A stretch of 64,000 nucleotides of DNA, from assembly GCF_020621385.1 (NCBI RefSeq), contig NZ_JAESVA010000002.1, positions 682,001 to 746,000 on the forward strand. Direction: 5' to 3'. This stretch comes from Acidisoma cellulosilyticum. Lineage in GTDB: Bacteria; Pseudomonadota; Alphaproteobacteria; Acetobacterales; Acetobacteraceae. Numbering within the stretch: position 1 is the first letter of the stretch; each line of letters starts with the position of its first letter. Positions 52,392 through 61,386 of this stretch are shown in pieces. Under the pieces are notes generated by a model that was not told the origin of the DNA, ran no database searches, and saw only the letters and a list, made by a program, of their open reading frames with translations. The translations under genes and the position numbers were made by a program.

Positions 52392-53849
52392 TCAAGGGTG
52401 ATCCGGGTCTTCGTAGCGCAGCGCGATCAGCTGATCGAGCAGCCTTAGGCCGAAAGCGGTGGGGCCGGCGGGATAGCGCTCATCCGCCTCCTCCCGCGCA
52501 TCGGTACCGCCGATATCGATATGCGCCCAGGGCGTGTCGCCGACGAAGCGGCTGAGGAAGGCGGCCGCCAGACTAGCATCCGGCACCAGCTTGCCCGCCA
52601 GGCATTGCTTGATATCGGCGATGTCGGAGGCTAGCGCATCGCGGTCCCGATCCGTCATCGGCAGACGCCATAGGCGTTCCGAGACCTTTTCCCCGGCCGC
52701 CGCCAGATTGGCCGCCAGCACGGTGTCATTGGCATAAACGCCCGCCATCTCCTGGCCGAGCGCCGCGCCGACGGCATAGGTCAGGGTCGCGACATCGACG
52801 ATGGCCCGCGGTTTGAGATGGGCCAGGGCATAGGACAGCGCGTCCGCCAGAACCAGCCTGCCCTCGGCATCCGTATCGATGATCTCGACCGTCAGACCGC
52901 TATGGCTTTGCACGACATCGCCAGGGCGATAGGCCTCGCCGCTGACCATGTTCTCGGCCAGCGCCAATACGGCTGAGACCGGCGCCGGTGTCTTGCGGCG
53001 CGCAAGGGCGAGCATGGCCCCCGCACAGACGGCAGCCCCACCCATATCGCCCCGCATATCCCACATATGATCGGCCGATTTGATGGAGATGCCGCCGGTA
53101 TCGAAGGTGATGCCTTTGCCCACGAAGGTGACGGGCGGCGCATCCAGCGTGCCGGGCCAGCGCAGAATGACGAGCGCCGGCGGATTGGCGGAACCGCGGC
53201 CGACCGCCGCGAGCAGGTTCAGCCCTTCCCTTGCCAAAGCCTTGCCCTCGATAACCTCCACCGCAATGCCGACCTTCTCCAGCTTGCTCAGGCGCTTGAT
53301 GAAAGCGGCCGGCGTCAGGATGTTGGAGGGCTCGGCGGTGAGCGTTTTGGCGAAGCAGACGGCTTCGACCGTGATCTGCGCTTCCTCGAAACGCCGTCCC
53401 AGCCGCTCGGGGTCTTCGACCACCAGGTCGATACGGTCGATGCGGCAGATATCGTCCGGCATTTCGCCCTGGCGGTATTGCGGCATCCGCCAGGCGCGCA
53501 GCGCCGCGCCCAAGGCCAAGGGGACCGACAGACCGCGAGGCAGAGCACGGCCGTCGATCGCGATATGACGCAGGGACCCAAGAGCCGCCGCGGCAGCGGC
53601 ACCCGCTGCCTCGGCCTTAGCCTCCCCGCCCTTGCCAAGCCCCAGCAGCAGAACCGAGCGACCGGCATGATCGGGGCTCGGCGCATGCAGCCGCAGGGTG
53701 TCGCCCTTAGCCCCGGTGAAGCCACCGGCAGCGGCCGCCGCCGCGACATCCGCCGGAATCGCACCCCCGATTACGGGGATAACCAGTGTGGTCTGCGGCG
53801 CGAGTTCGGCCGAACCGATCAGGGATAGGGCCGGCTGGGGAGGCAGCAT
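52392..53849 (-). CDS. Leucyl aminopeptidase family protein (PepA/M17 paralogue)
   Basis: The 485-residue M17 metallopeptidase keeps all expected residues: FVGKGITFDTGGISIK with Lys245 and Asp250, DMRGDMGG with Asp268, and DTDAEGRLVLADAL with Asp327, Glu329 and Arg331. It should form a hexamer that removes N-terminal residues using two metal ions. The N-terminal domain differs markedly from that of the neighbouring pepA. It lies between pepA and holC on the same strand, so it probably arose by an old duplication. Substrate preference is unknown. Confidence 0.9.
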   Translation of the reverse strand: MLPPQPALSLIGSAELAPQTTLVIPVIGGAIPADVAAAAAAGGFTGAKGDTLRLHAPSPDHAGRSVLLLGLGKGGEAKAEAAGAAAAAALGSLRHIAIDGRALPRGLSVPLALGAALRAWRMPQYRQGEMPDDICRIDRIDLVVEDPERLGRRFEEAQITVEAVCFAKTLTAEPSNILTPAAFIKRLSKLEKVGIAVEVIEGKALAREGLNLLAAVGRGSANPPALVILRWPGTLDAPPVTFVGKGITFDTGGISIKSADHMWDMRGDMGGAAVCAGAMLALARRKTPAPVSAVLALAENMVSGEAYRPGDVVQSHSGLTVEIIDTDAEGRLVLADALSYALAHLKPRAIVDVATLTYAVGAALGQEMAGVYANDTVLAANLAAAGEKVSERLWRLPMTDRDRDALASDIADIKQCLAGKLVPDASLAAAFLSRFVGDTPWAHIDIGGTDAREEADERYPAGPTAFGLRLLDQLIALRYEDPDHP

Positions 53850-53885
53850 CAGCGGTCAGTCTTTCGTCGAAGTCACAGGCTGCGC

Positions 53886-55358
53886 TCAGCTCTCGTAATG
53901 CGCGCGGACGAGTTGATCGAGCAGGCGCACGCCGTAAGCCGTCGCCCCCTTGGGGGTGATCGCCGTATCCTTGCCGGACCAGGCCATGCCCGCGATATCG
54001 AGATGCGCCCAGGGCTTGCCGTTGACGAAGCGCTGGATGAACTGGGCCGCGATGATGGCGCTGCCGTAACGGCCGCCGATATTCTTCATATCCGCGATAT
54101 CGGACTTGATGGCGCGGTCATAGGCGTCACCCAGGGGCATGCGCCACAGCTTCTCGCCCGTCTCGGTGCCGGCGGCGAGCAGCTTCTGCGACAGCTCGTC
54201 GTCATTGCTGAAAAGCCCGCCATGTTCCTGGCCGAGGGCCACGATGATGGCGCCCGTCAGCGTGGCGAGGTTCACCATGAAGGCCGGATCGAATTTCTCC
54301 TGCGCGTACCAGAGCACGTCAGCAAGCACGAGGCGGCCTTCAGCATCGGTATTCAGCACCTCGATCGTCTGACCGGAATAGCTGGTGACGACATCGCCCG
54401 GACGCTGCGCGTTGCCGGAGATCATATTCTCCACGAGGCCGACGATGCCCACGACATCGGCTTTGGCCTTGCGACCCGCAAGGGCGGCCATCAGACCGAT
54501 GACGGCGCCAGCGCCGGCCATGTCCCACTTCATGTCTTCCATGCCGGCAGCGGGTTTGATGGAAATGCCGCCGCTATCGAAGGTGACACCCTTGCCGACG
54601 AAGACCAGCGGCTTGCGCGCGCGGCGTGTGCCGGCGCCATTCCATTGCATCACGACCATGCGCGGCTCCTGCACGCTGCCCTGGGCGACGCCCATCAACG
54701 CGCCGAAACCGAGTTTCGTCATCTCCTTCGGTCCCAGAATCTCGACCTTCACGCCGAGCTTCGTCAGCTCCTTGCAGCGCTCCGCCATGACAGCCGGGGT
54801 CAGGATATTCGCGGGCTCGGTCACCAGATCGCGGGTCAGGAAAATACCTTCCGCCACGGCCTTCAGCGGTACGAAAGCAGCGCGGGCTTTCGTTGCGTCG
54901 GCCAGCAGCACCGCGATACCGGCGAGCTTCGGCTTGTCCTCCAGCTTCTCCTTGGTGCGGTAAAGATCGAAGCGATAGCTGCGCAGCACGGCGCCATAGG
55001 CGATATGGGCGGCCTCCGCACCGCCGATGCCTTCGGCGATGATGGTGGCCTGGGTTTCGGCCGCAAGCGTCGCAGCGATGCAGCCGCCGGCTTCCTCCAG
55101 AACGGAGGTCGTCAGCTCCATACGCTTGCCGAGACCATAAGCCAGCACGCGCGTCAGCCCGGCGACGGGAGCCAGCAGAAGCGCGGTCTTGCCCTTTTGG
55201 CCCTTGAACCCTGCCACTTCCAAAGCCCGCGCGACGGCGCCACCCGATGCCTCGTTCAACCCCGCCGCCAAGCCGGACAGCTGCTCATCCTCGGCCAGCA
55301 ACAGGACAACCGCGCCGGTCTTGGGCGCAGCAAGCTTGGAGAAGGCGACGTCGAGCAT
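53886..55358 (-). CDS. pepA: Leucyl aminopeptidase
   Basis: The 490-residue protein is a full M17 aminopeptidase with FVGKGVTFDSGGISIK (Lys256, Asp261), DMKWDMAG (Asp279) and NTDAEGRLVLADVLW (Asp338, Glu340, Arg342). ATG 55358 is chosen for the AAGGA site upstream and for the usual N terminus; the frame stays open to 55523. Besides peptide turnover, some PepA proteins bind DNA in site-specific recombination; no evidence for that is visible here. It is divergent from cysQ and lies 36 bases from its paralogue. Confidence 0.93.
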   Translation of the reverse strand: MLDVAFSKLAAPKTGAVVLLLAEDEQLSGLAAGLNEASGGAVARALEVAGFKGQKGKTALLLAPVAGLTRVLAYGLGKRMELTTSVLEEAGGCIAATLAAETQATIIAEGIGGAEAAHIAYGAVLRSYRFDLYRTKEKLEDKPKLAGIAVLLADATKARAAFVPLKAVAEGIFLTRDLVTEPANILTPAVMAERCKELTKLGVKVEILGPKEMTKLGFGALMGVAQGSVQEPRMVVMQWNGAGTRRARKPLVFVGKGVTFDSGGISIKPAAGMEDMKWDMAGAGAVIGLMAALAGRKAKADVVGIVGLVENMISGNAQRPGDVVTSYSGQTIEVLNTDAEGRLVLADVLWYAQEKFDPAFMVNLATLTGAIIVALGQEHGGLFSNDDELSQKLLAAGTETGEKLWRMPLGDAYDRAIKSDIADMKNIGGRYGSAIIAAQFIQRFVNGKPWAHLDIAGMAWSGKDTAITPKGATAYGVRLLDQLVRAHYES

Positions 55359-55487
55359 GAACGGATCCTTGAACTGCCACAGCCGCGAAAGGACAGGCGC
55401 GCGGCGGGTTACGAGAGATGGTCGATATGCAACACTAACAGCAACGCCGTGCTTTGCCATGCCACCCAGCCCGTCTATCACCCGTGC

Positions 55488-56267
55488 ATGACCTATCGCC
55501 CCTCGGATGAAGCCCTGCTGCACTTGGCCGCTGCCCTCGCGGAGCGCGCCGGCGCGCTTATTCTAGAGATCCGTGCCCGCGGCATGTGGGTGGACCGCAA
55601 GGCGGACCGATCGCTGGTGACGGATGCCGACGGCGCGGCCGAAGCGCTGATCCTGGACGGGCTGCGCCGCGCCGACCCCGGCGTGCCGGTGATCGCGGAG
55701 GAGGAATCAGCCGCCGGCATCGCGCCTGACGCCGAGCATGAGTTCTGGCTGGTCGACCCCTTGGACGGGACAAGGGATTTCGTCGCCGGGCTGGATGATT
55801 TCGCGGTCAATATTGGCCTGATCCGGCACGGCGAGCCGGTGCTGGGCGTCGTCGGCGTGCCGGCGCTGGGGCAGGTCTATCTCGGGATGAAGGATTTCGG
55901 TGCGTTTCGCCGGGACGTGACCGGTGAAACGTCAATTTCCGCTCGCAGGCCGCCGGACGAGGGAATCACCCTGGTCGTCTCCCGCTTTCACGGTGACTGG
56001 CAGCCGGTTCTGCCACCGACCCTCGCCGGCCGGCCGACGGCCGCCACGATCCCCATGGGCTCGGCCGCCAAATTCTGCCGCATCGCGGAAGGTTCGGCCG
56101 ATTTCTATCCGCGCCGTGGCCGCACCATGGAGTGGGACACGGCTGCCCCGCAGGCGCTGGTCGAAGCAGCCGGTGGTCATGTCTGCCGGCTGGATGACGG
56201 CACCCGCCTCACCTACGGCAAGGCGGGCTGGGAGAATCCCGGCTTCTATTGCATGGGCCGGCATTGA
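55488..56267 (+). CDS. cysQ: 3'(2'),5'-bisphosphate nucleotidase / inositol monophosphatase family
   Basis: The 259-residue protein has the lithium-sensitive phosphatase motifs: PVIAEEESAA, DPLDGTRDF (metal-binding Asp pair) and MEWDTAAPQALVEAAGG. The order and spacing fit CysQ, which removes the 3' phosphate from PAP made in sulfate assimilation, though an inositol-monophosphatase activity cannot be excluded. ATG 55488 is chosen as the start of family similarity; the open frame upstream is only antisense to pepA. The sua5 gene begins 14 bases downstream. Confidence 0.88.
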   Translation: MTYRPSDEALLHLAAALAERAGALILEIRARGMWVDRKADRSLVTDADGAAEALILDGLRRADPGVPVIAEEESAAGIAPDAEHEFWLVDPLDGTRDFVAGLDDFAVNIGLIRHGEPVLGVVGVPALGQVYLGMKDFGAFRRDVTGETSISARRPPDEGITLVVSRFHGDWQPVLPPTLAGRPTAATIPMGSAAKFCRIAEGSADFYPRRGRTMEWDTAAPQALVEAAGGHVCRLDDGTRLTYGKAGWENPGFYCMGRH

Positions 56268-56281
56268 GACCGGCATTGAAA

Positions 56282-57274
56282 ATGGAAACGCTCGTTCTAT
56301 CCGATGACGAATCCGGGTTGGATAAGGCCGCAGCCTTGTTGCGCGCCGGGAAGCTCGTCGCTTTTCCGACCGAGACCGTCTACGGCCTCGGCGCCGACGC
56401 GACCGATGCCGGTGCCGTGGCCGCTATCTACACGGCCAAGGACCGGCCGGGCTTCAACCCGCTGATCGCGCATTATGCAAATACGGAAGCGGCCTTCGCC
56501 GATGTCATCCCGACGCCGCTGGCCGAAACGCTCGCGGCGGCCTTCTGGCCGGGGCCGCTGACTTTGGTGCTGCCGCGCCGCCCCGATTGCCGGGTGGCGG
56601 AGATCACCGGCGCGGGGCTTGCCACCCAGGCCGTGCGCGTGCCGGCGCATCCCTTGGCCCATCGGCTGCTGACCGCCGTCGGCAAACCGGTCGCCGCCCC
56701 TTCCGCCAATCGCTCGGGCCGGGTCAGCCCGACGACGGCTGGCCATGTGCTGGACGGCCTGTCCGGCCGCATCGCAGCGGTGATCGACGGTGGCGCTTGC
56801 GCGGTCGGGCTGGAATCGACGGTCGTCGATCTCTCGGGCGACCGCCCGGCCTTGCTGCGGGCCGGCGGGATAACGGTTGAGATGCTGGCGGCCTATGCGC
56901 CGGATATCCTGGTGCCCGACAGCGCGGATCAGGCCGCACCACGCTCGCCCGGCCAATTGCTCGCCCATTACGCGCCGGAATTACCGCTCCGCCTGCAGGC
57001 CGAGACGGTTGGCGCCGACGAAGCCCTGCTCGCCTTCGGCCCGGCACTCACCGGGGCCGCTGCCGTCTTCAATCTCAGCGAGGGCAGCGACCTGACCGAG
57101 GCGGCAGCACGTCTTTTCGCCGGCCTGCGCATGCTCGACAAGCTCGGCCGCGCGCAGCATCTGCGCGGCATCGCCGCCATGGCCTTGCCGGAGCACGGGA
57201 TTGGATGCGCGATCAACGATCGCCTGCGCCGGGCGGCGCACGGAGCCGGCGAAAGCGGGACGATGTCAGGGTGA
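56282..57274 (+). CDS. Threonylcarbamoyl-AMP synthase, Sua5 type
   Basis: The 330-residue protein has an N-terminal YrdC domain (LRAGKLVAFPTETVYGLGAD, YTAKDRPGFNPLIAHY, FWPGPLTLVLPR, APSANRSGRVSPT, VGLESTVVDL) and, after the SPGQLLAHYAPE linker, a C-terminal Sua5 domain of about 110 residues. It makes threonylcarbamoyl-AMP from threonine, bicarbonate and ATP for the t6A tRNA modification. The extra domain separates Sua5 from shorter TsaC. ATG 56282 is the natural start after cysQ; an upstream ATG at 56249 overlaps it. Confidence 0.93.
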   Translation: METLVLSDDESGLDKAAALLRAGKLVAFPTETVYGLGADATDAGAVAAIYTAKDRPGFNPLIAHYANTEAAFADVIPTPLAETLAAAFWPGPLTLVLPRRPDCRVAEITGAGLATQAVRVPAHPLAHRLLTAVGKPVAAPSANRSGRVSPTTAGHVLDGLSGRIAAVIDGGACAVGLESTVVDLSGDRPALLRAGGITVEMLAAYAPDILVPDSADQAAPRSPGQLLAHYAPELPLRLQAETVGADEALLAFGPALTGAAAVFNLSEGSDLTEAAARLFAGLRMLDKLGRAQHLRGIAAMALPEHGIGCAINDRLRRAAHGAGESGTMSG

Positions 57275-57327
57275 ACTACCCCAAATCTGAATCCTGCTCT
57301 CGATCAAAGGTTTAGAGACCGAATTCG

Positions 57328-57354
57328 GACTTTGGGCCGCAGCCGCCCAAAGTC
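57328..57354. repeat. Ten-base inverted repeat upstream of the WbsX-type gene
   Basis: GACTTTGGGC (57328-57337) and GCCCAAAGTC (57345-57354) form a perfect stem around CGCAGCC, midway between sua5 and the large glycosyltransferase gene. No T-run follows. It may be an operator or an mRNA hairpin. Confidence 0.4.
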
Positions 57355-57443
57355 ATCGGGCACGGGGGAAATCGGCAGGAACCCATTGCCCACACGCGGC
57401 CCGCTCAGCATTATGCAGCCATGTGTCAATTGGATTCTGTTTG

Positions 57444-60400
57444 ATGGATAGCGGCTTCGATTCGGAGGAAGGTCCGGACTTCGATTCCTTAGCCTATACC
57501 GTCATCGAACAGAGCGGGCTTTTCGACCTTGCCTGGTATTGTGGGGAATATAAGGCCGATCCCGCGACGGCGCTCCACTATTGGGCAAAGTCCGGCTGGC
57601 GCCAGGGACAGCAACCCAATTTCTATTTCGACACCGGCTGGTACCTGACCTATTACGCGGACGTCGCGTCCAGCGGCAATAATCCGCTTTTGCACTACAT
57701 CCAATTCGGTGAACGCGAGGGGCGGCGTCCCTCGGAACATTTCGACCCGGCCTGGTACCGCGAGACCTTCCTTGTCCCCGCCAACGATCTTTGCCTCGCG
57801 CATTATCTGCGCGAGCGGCTGGGCGGCCGCGTCAACCCTAACCCCGATTTCGATACCGGCTTCTATCTCACCACCTATGCCGATGTCGCGACCGCCGGAC
57901 TGGATGCCTTCATCCATTTCATGCAGATCGGGTTTCGGGAGGATCGCGATCCTTCCACCGATTTCGATACGGCCTTCTACCGCAGCCGCTACCTGCGCCT
58001 GCAGCCCGGGGTGAACCCGCTGCTGGACTATCAGCGGCGGCGGGACGAAACCGGGGTCTTTCCCAAGCGCCCCGTGAAGGAAGCGACTATTCCGGGGGAA
58101 ATCGCGCGGTTCAGCCGTCCCGGCGAAGCCTTCGAGCCGTTCGAGCCGCTACCCGCCGGCACGCCGCTGCGCGCCCGGGCGCTGGCCTATTACCTGCCGC
58201 AATACCACCATATGCCGGAAAACGACGCCTGGTGGGGTCGCGGTTTTACCGAATGGACCAATCTGTCACGCGGGGCGCCGCGCTTCTCTGGCCATTATCA
58301 GCCGCGCACGCCAAGGGACCTCGGTCATTACACGCTCGACAATCCCGAGACTTTGCGACGCCAGATCGACATGGCGCAGGCGGCTGGCCTCGGCGGGTTC
58401 ATTTTCTACTTCTACTGGTTCAACGGCCATCGGCTGATGGAAAAGCCGCTGGAGATGCTGCTCGCCGACCGCAGCCTCGACATGCCCTTCTGCCTGATGT
58501 GGGCGAACGAGAATTGGACGCGGCGTTGGGACGGGCATGACGAGGAAATCCTTATCAGCCAGGATTACCGGCAGAGCGAGGATGAGGAGCTGATCCGCAC
58601 CTTCGGCCGGCATTTCGCCGATCCGCGCTATATCCGGCTGGAAGGCCGGCCCGTGCTGATGATCTATCGGCCCGGCCTGATACCCGACGCGCGGGCGACG
58701 ATCGCCCGCTGGCGCGGTCTGTTCCAAAGACTGTGCAAGGAAAACCCGATTCTGGTGATGGGCCAGGGTTTTGACGCCATCGACCCGCGCGAATACGGGC
58801 TCGACGCTGCGATAGAATTCCCGCCGCATAAGCTCACCGCCAGCCTGCCCAAGATCAACGACAGCCTGGAATGGCTGGACATGGACGCGAAAAACCATGT
58901 CGTGAGCTATCAGGATACGGTCGCGGTTTCCTTGGCCGAACCACGGACGTCCTTTCCGCTGATCAAGACAGCGGTGCCGTCCTGGGACAATGACGCACGG
59001 CGCGAAGGTCGTGGCCTGCTGCTGCACGGCAGCACCCCGGCCGATTTCGGCGAATGGGTCTCTGCCCTCGTACGCGACGCCGAGGAGAACCCTGTCTTCG
59101 GCGAGCCCATCATCTGCATCAATGCCTGGAACGAATGGGCTGAAGGCGCCTATCTGGAGCCCGACCTGCATTTCGGCTCGGCCTATCTCAATGCCTTGTC
59201 CCGTGCGTTGAGCGCCGAGGCGCCCAGCATCGCCCATGGTAAAATCCTGCTGGTCGGGCATGACGGGCATCGCCACGGCGCGCAGACGCTGCTGCTGGCG
59301 ATCGCGCAGCAGTTCAAGCACCGGCACGGCATTGCCGTCGAATTCCTGCTGCTGGAAGGCGGCCCGATGGTGCCGGACTATGACGCCTTGGCCCCGGTGA
59401 CGGTGCTGACGCGCTCGGCCGATCTTACCGTCGAGGCGCAGAAATTCGCCGCGCGCGGCTTTCGGCGTGCCATCGTCAATACGGTCGCAGCCGGCGGGGC
59501 TTGTCCCGTGCTGGAAGAGGCCGAGATCGCGACGGTTCTGCTGGTGCATGAACTGCCCAGCCTGATCCGCGAAAAGAACCTGACCCAGCTGGCGCGCCGT
59601 GGCCTGATTGCCGCACGCCAGGTCATCTTCCCGGCGGCCGCGGTACGGGACGGCGTGCTGCGGCATCTGACCTTGGACGGTGAGGACTTTCTGCCCAAAA
59701 CGCTGATCAAGCCACAGGGCATCTACCAGACTTTGCCCTATGACGCCGCGTCGCGTGCCGAGACGCGCAAGACCCTCGGCATTCCCGTCAAAGCGCCGCT
59801 GTTCATCGGCGTCGGCTATGCCGATATGCGCAAAGGCTTCGACCTGTTCCTGCAACTATGGCAGCGCCTGCAGACCGTCGCCCCGCGCGCGCATCTGGCC
59901 TGGGCCGGGAATATGGACCGCGAACTGGCGAGTTATTTCGAACCCGAGATCGCCGAGGCCGAGGCCAGCGGGCGCTTCCATCTATTAGGGTTCAGAAACG
60001 ACGTCGAAGTGCTTTTTTCGACGGCGGATGTCTTCATTCTGACCTCCCGCGAGGACCCCTTCCCTTCAACCGCGCTGGAAGCGCTCAGTGCCGGCATTCC
60101 GATCGTCGCCTTCTCGGGCTCGGGCGGCGTGCCCGACCTTATCGCGGAGCATGACGCAGGCCGCGTCGTGCCGCGCGGCGATATCGCGGCGATGGCGGAT
60201 GCGGCGGTCGCCCTCGCCGGCGCCAAGGAGGCTGACATCCGCGCGCGCCGCGCCCGGCTATCGGCCGTCGCCGAAAGCGACTTCAACTTCCAGCATTATA
60301 CGCAGGTGCTGATCGACCTGATCGATCCCGATCTGCTCAGCCTCTCCGTCGCTGTACCAAACTACAATTATGCGCGGCATATGCCGGCGCGCCTGGAAAC

Positions 60401-61181
60401 GATCTTCCAGCAATGGTGCCCGGTGCGAGAAATTCTGTTGCTCGACGATCGCTCGACCGATGACAGTATCGCGGTTGCGGACAGAACGGCGCTGGACGCC
60501 GACCGCGCCATCACCATCATCGCCAACAAGAAGAATTCCGGCTCCGTCTTCGCGCAATGGCGCCGGGCGGCCGAAGCCGCCAGCGGCGATTTCATCTGGA
60601 TCGCGGAAGCAGATGACGAAAGCGACCCGCGCTTCCTCAGCCATGTCCTGCGCCGGCTGAAGGCCAATCCGGACAATGTCATGGCCTTCTGCGACAGTAT
60701 CGCGATGGATCAGGACGGCACGATCCTCAGCGACAGCTACAAGGCCTATTACAATCGCGCCGCGCCGGGATTGCTGGAAGTGGATGGGGATTTCGCCGGG
60801 CGGGATTTCCTGCGCCGTTGCCTGGCCGAGCGTAATCTGATCCTGAATGTCAGCAGCGTGGTCTGGCGCCGTTCGGCGCTGCTGGCGGCCCTCGACCGCT
60901 GCGGCGACAAGCTGCGGGATTTCCGGGTCGCCGGGGACTGGTATCTTTATGCCGATATCCTCAGCCAGCCGGCCGCCCGCATCGCCTATGTCGCGGAACC
61001 GCTGAACCGCCACCGCCGGCATCAAAGCAGCGTCACGCATGCGCTGGACGGCCGCCGCCATGTCGATGAGATCGCGGAGGTGCAGACGTTCATCGCAAAG
61101 CGCCTCAAGCTCGACGCCCGCCTGAAGCGGCGGCAGGCGATCTATCTGGACGAAGTGACCGAGCAGCTCATCCTGCATTGA
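57444..61181 (+). CDS. Multidomain polysaccharide enzyme: WbsX (GT99-like) plus GT4 and GT2 glycosyltransferases
   Basis: This 1245-residue protein has an N-terminal set of three repeats of about 45 residues (FDTGWYLTYYADVA, FDPAWYRETF, FDTGFYLTTYADVA; each ending HY/FG-like). Residues about 246-562 form a WbsX-type domain (YYLPQYHHMPENDAWWGRGFT, LMWANENWTRRWDG, NAWNEWAEGAYLEPD). About residues 600-955 form a GT4 domain (DVFILTSREDPFPSTALEAL), and residues 966 onward a GT2 domain (VAVPNYNYARHMPARLETIF, LLDDRSTDDS, EADDESDPRF). Such proteins build rhamnan or O-antigen-like chains; a link to the nearby dTDP-rhamnose genes is likely. ATG 57444 is favoured over GTG 57423. Confidence 0.85.
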   Translation: MDSGFDSEEGPDFDSLAYTVIEQSGLFDLAWYCGEYKADPATALHYWAKSGWRQGQQPNFYFDTGWYLTYYADVASSGNNPLLHYIQFGEREGRRPSEHFDPAWYRETFLVPANDLCLAHYLRERLGGRVNPNPDFDTGFYLTTYADVATAGLDAFIHFMQIGFREDRDPSTDFDTAFYRSRYLRLQPGVNPLLDYQRRRDETGVFPKRPVKEATIPGEIARFSRPGEAFEPFEPLPAGTPLRARALAYYLPQYHHMPENDAWWGRGFTEWTNLSRGAPRFSGHYQPRTPRDLGHYTLDNPETLRRQIDMAQAAGLGGFIFYFYWFNGHRLMEKPLEMLLADRSLDMPFCLMWANENWTRRWDGHDEEILISQDYRQSEDEELIRTFGRHFADPRYIRLEGRPVLMIYRPGLIPDARATIARWRGLFQRLCKENPILVMGQGFDAIDPREYGLDAAIEFPPHKLTASLPKINDSLEWLDMDAKNHVVSYQDTVAVSLAEPRTSFPLIKTAVPSWDNDARREGRGLLLHGSTPADFGEWVSALVRDAEENPVFGEPIICINAWNEWAEGAYLEPDLHFGSAYLNALSRALSAEAPSIAHGKILLVGHDGHRHGAQTLLLAIAQQFKHRHGIAVEFLLLEGGPMVPDYDALAPVTVLTRSADLTVEAQKFAARGFRRAIVNTVAAGGACPVLEEAEIATVLLVHELPSLIREKNLTQLARRGLIAARQVIFPAAAVRDGVLRHLTLDGEDFLPKTLIKPQGIYQTLPYDAASRAETRKTLGIPVKAPLFIGVGYADMRKGFDLFLQLWQRLQTVAPRAHLAWAGNMDRELASYFEPEIAEAEASGRFHLLGFRNDVEVLFSTADVFILTSREDPFPSTALEALSAGIPIVAFSGSGGVPDLIAEHDAGRVVPRGDIAAMADAAVALAGAKEADIRARRARLSAVAESDFNFQHYTQVLIDLIDPDLLSLSVAVPNYNYARHMPARLETIFQQWCPVREILLLDDRSTDDSIAVADRTALDADRAITIIANKKNSGSVFAQWRRAAEAASGDFIWIAEADDESDPRFLSHVLRRLKANPDNVMAFCDSIAMDQDGTILSDSYKAYYNRAAPGLLEVDGDFAGRDFLRRCLAERNLILNVSSVVWRRSALLAALDRCGDKLRDFRVAGDWYLYADILSQPAARIAYVAEPLNRHRRHQSSVTHALDGRRHVDEIAEVQTFIAKRLKLDARLKRRQAIYLDEVTEQLILH

Positions 61182-61238
61182 ACCGATAACGGGGCCAGCG
61201 CCGGCCGGCTGCTCTGGACTGAGGTGAAACGATCTGAT

Positions 61239-61279
61239 TTATGCGCCTTGTCTCTGGACAAAGAGAGACAGGCGCATAA
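61239..61279. promoter_or_regulatory. Long imperfect palindrome upstream of sugar ABC genes
   Basis: TTATGCGCCTTGTCTCT (61239-61255) is mirrored by AGAGACAGGCGCATAA (61264-61279), with one extra T in the left arm and an eight-base spacer. It is not followed by a T-run, so it is more likely an operator for a dimeric regulator, for example a LacI- or GntR-type protein, or an mRNA hairpin. It lies about 105 bases before the binding-protein start. An ATG at 61279 that begins at its edge opens the same frame. Confidence 0.5.
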
Positions 61280-61386
61280 TGCTGTGCCTGACCGATCCAA
61301 AATCGGCAGACGTCCATAAGAAACGGCTAAAAGCCAAGACTATCCGTGAAAACACGTCCGAAGAGACAACCGGGGGAAACTTGACC

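Noticed and set aside
53898-56267. 789-residue plus-strand ORF running across pepA into cysQ
   Set aside because: Only the last 259 residues (from 55488) match a known family; the rest is antisense to pepA and an artefact of high GC.
58266-59855. 529-residue minus-strand ORF opposite the WbsX-type gene
   Set aside because: The plus strand carries clear WbsX and GT4 motifs through this stretch; the minus frame has none.
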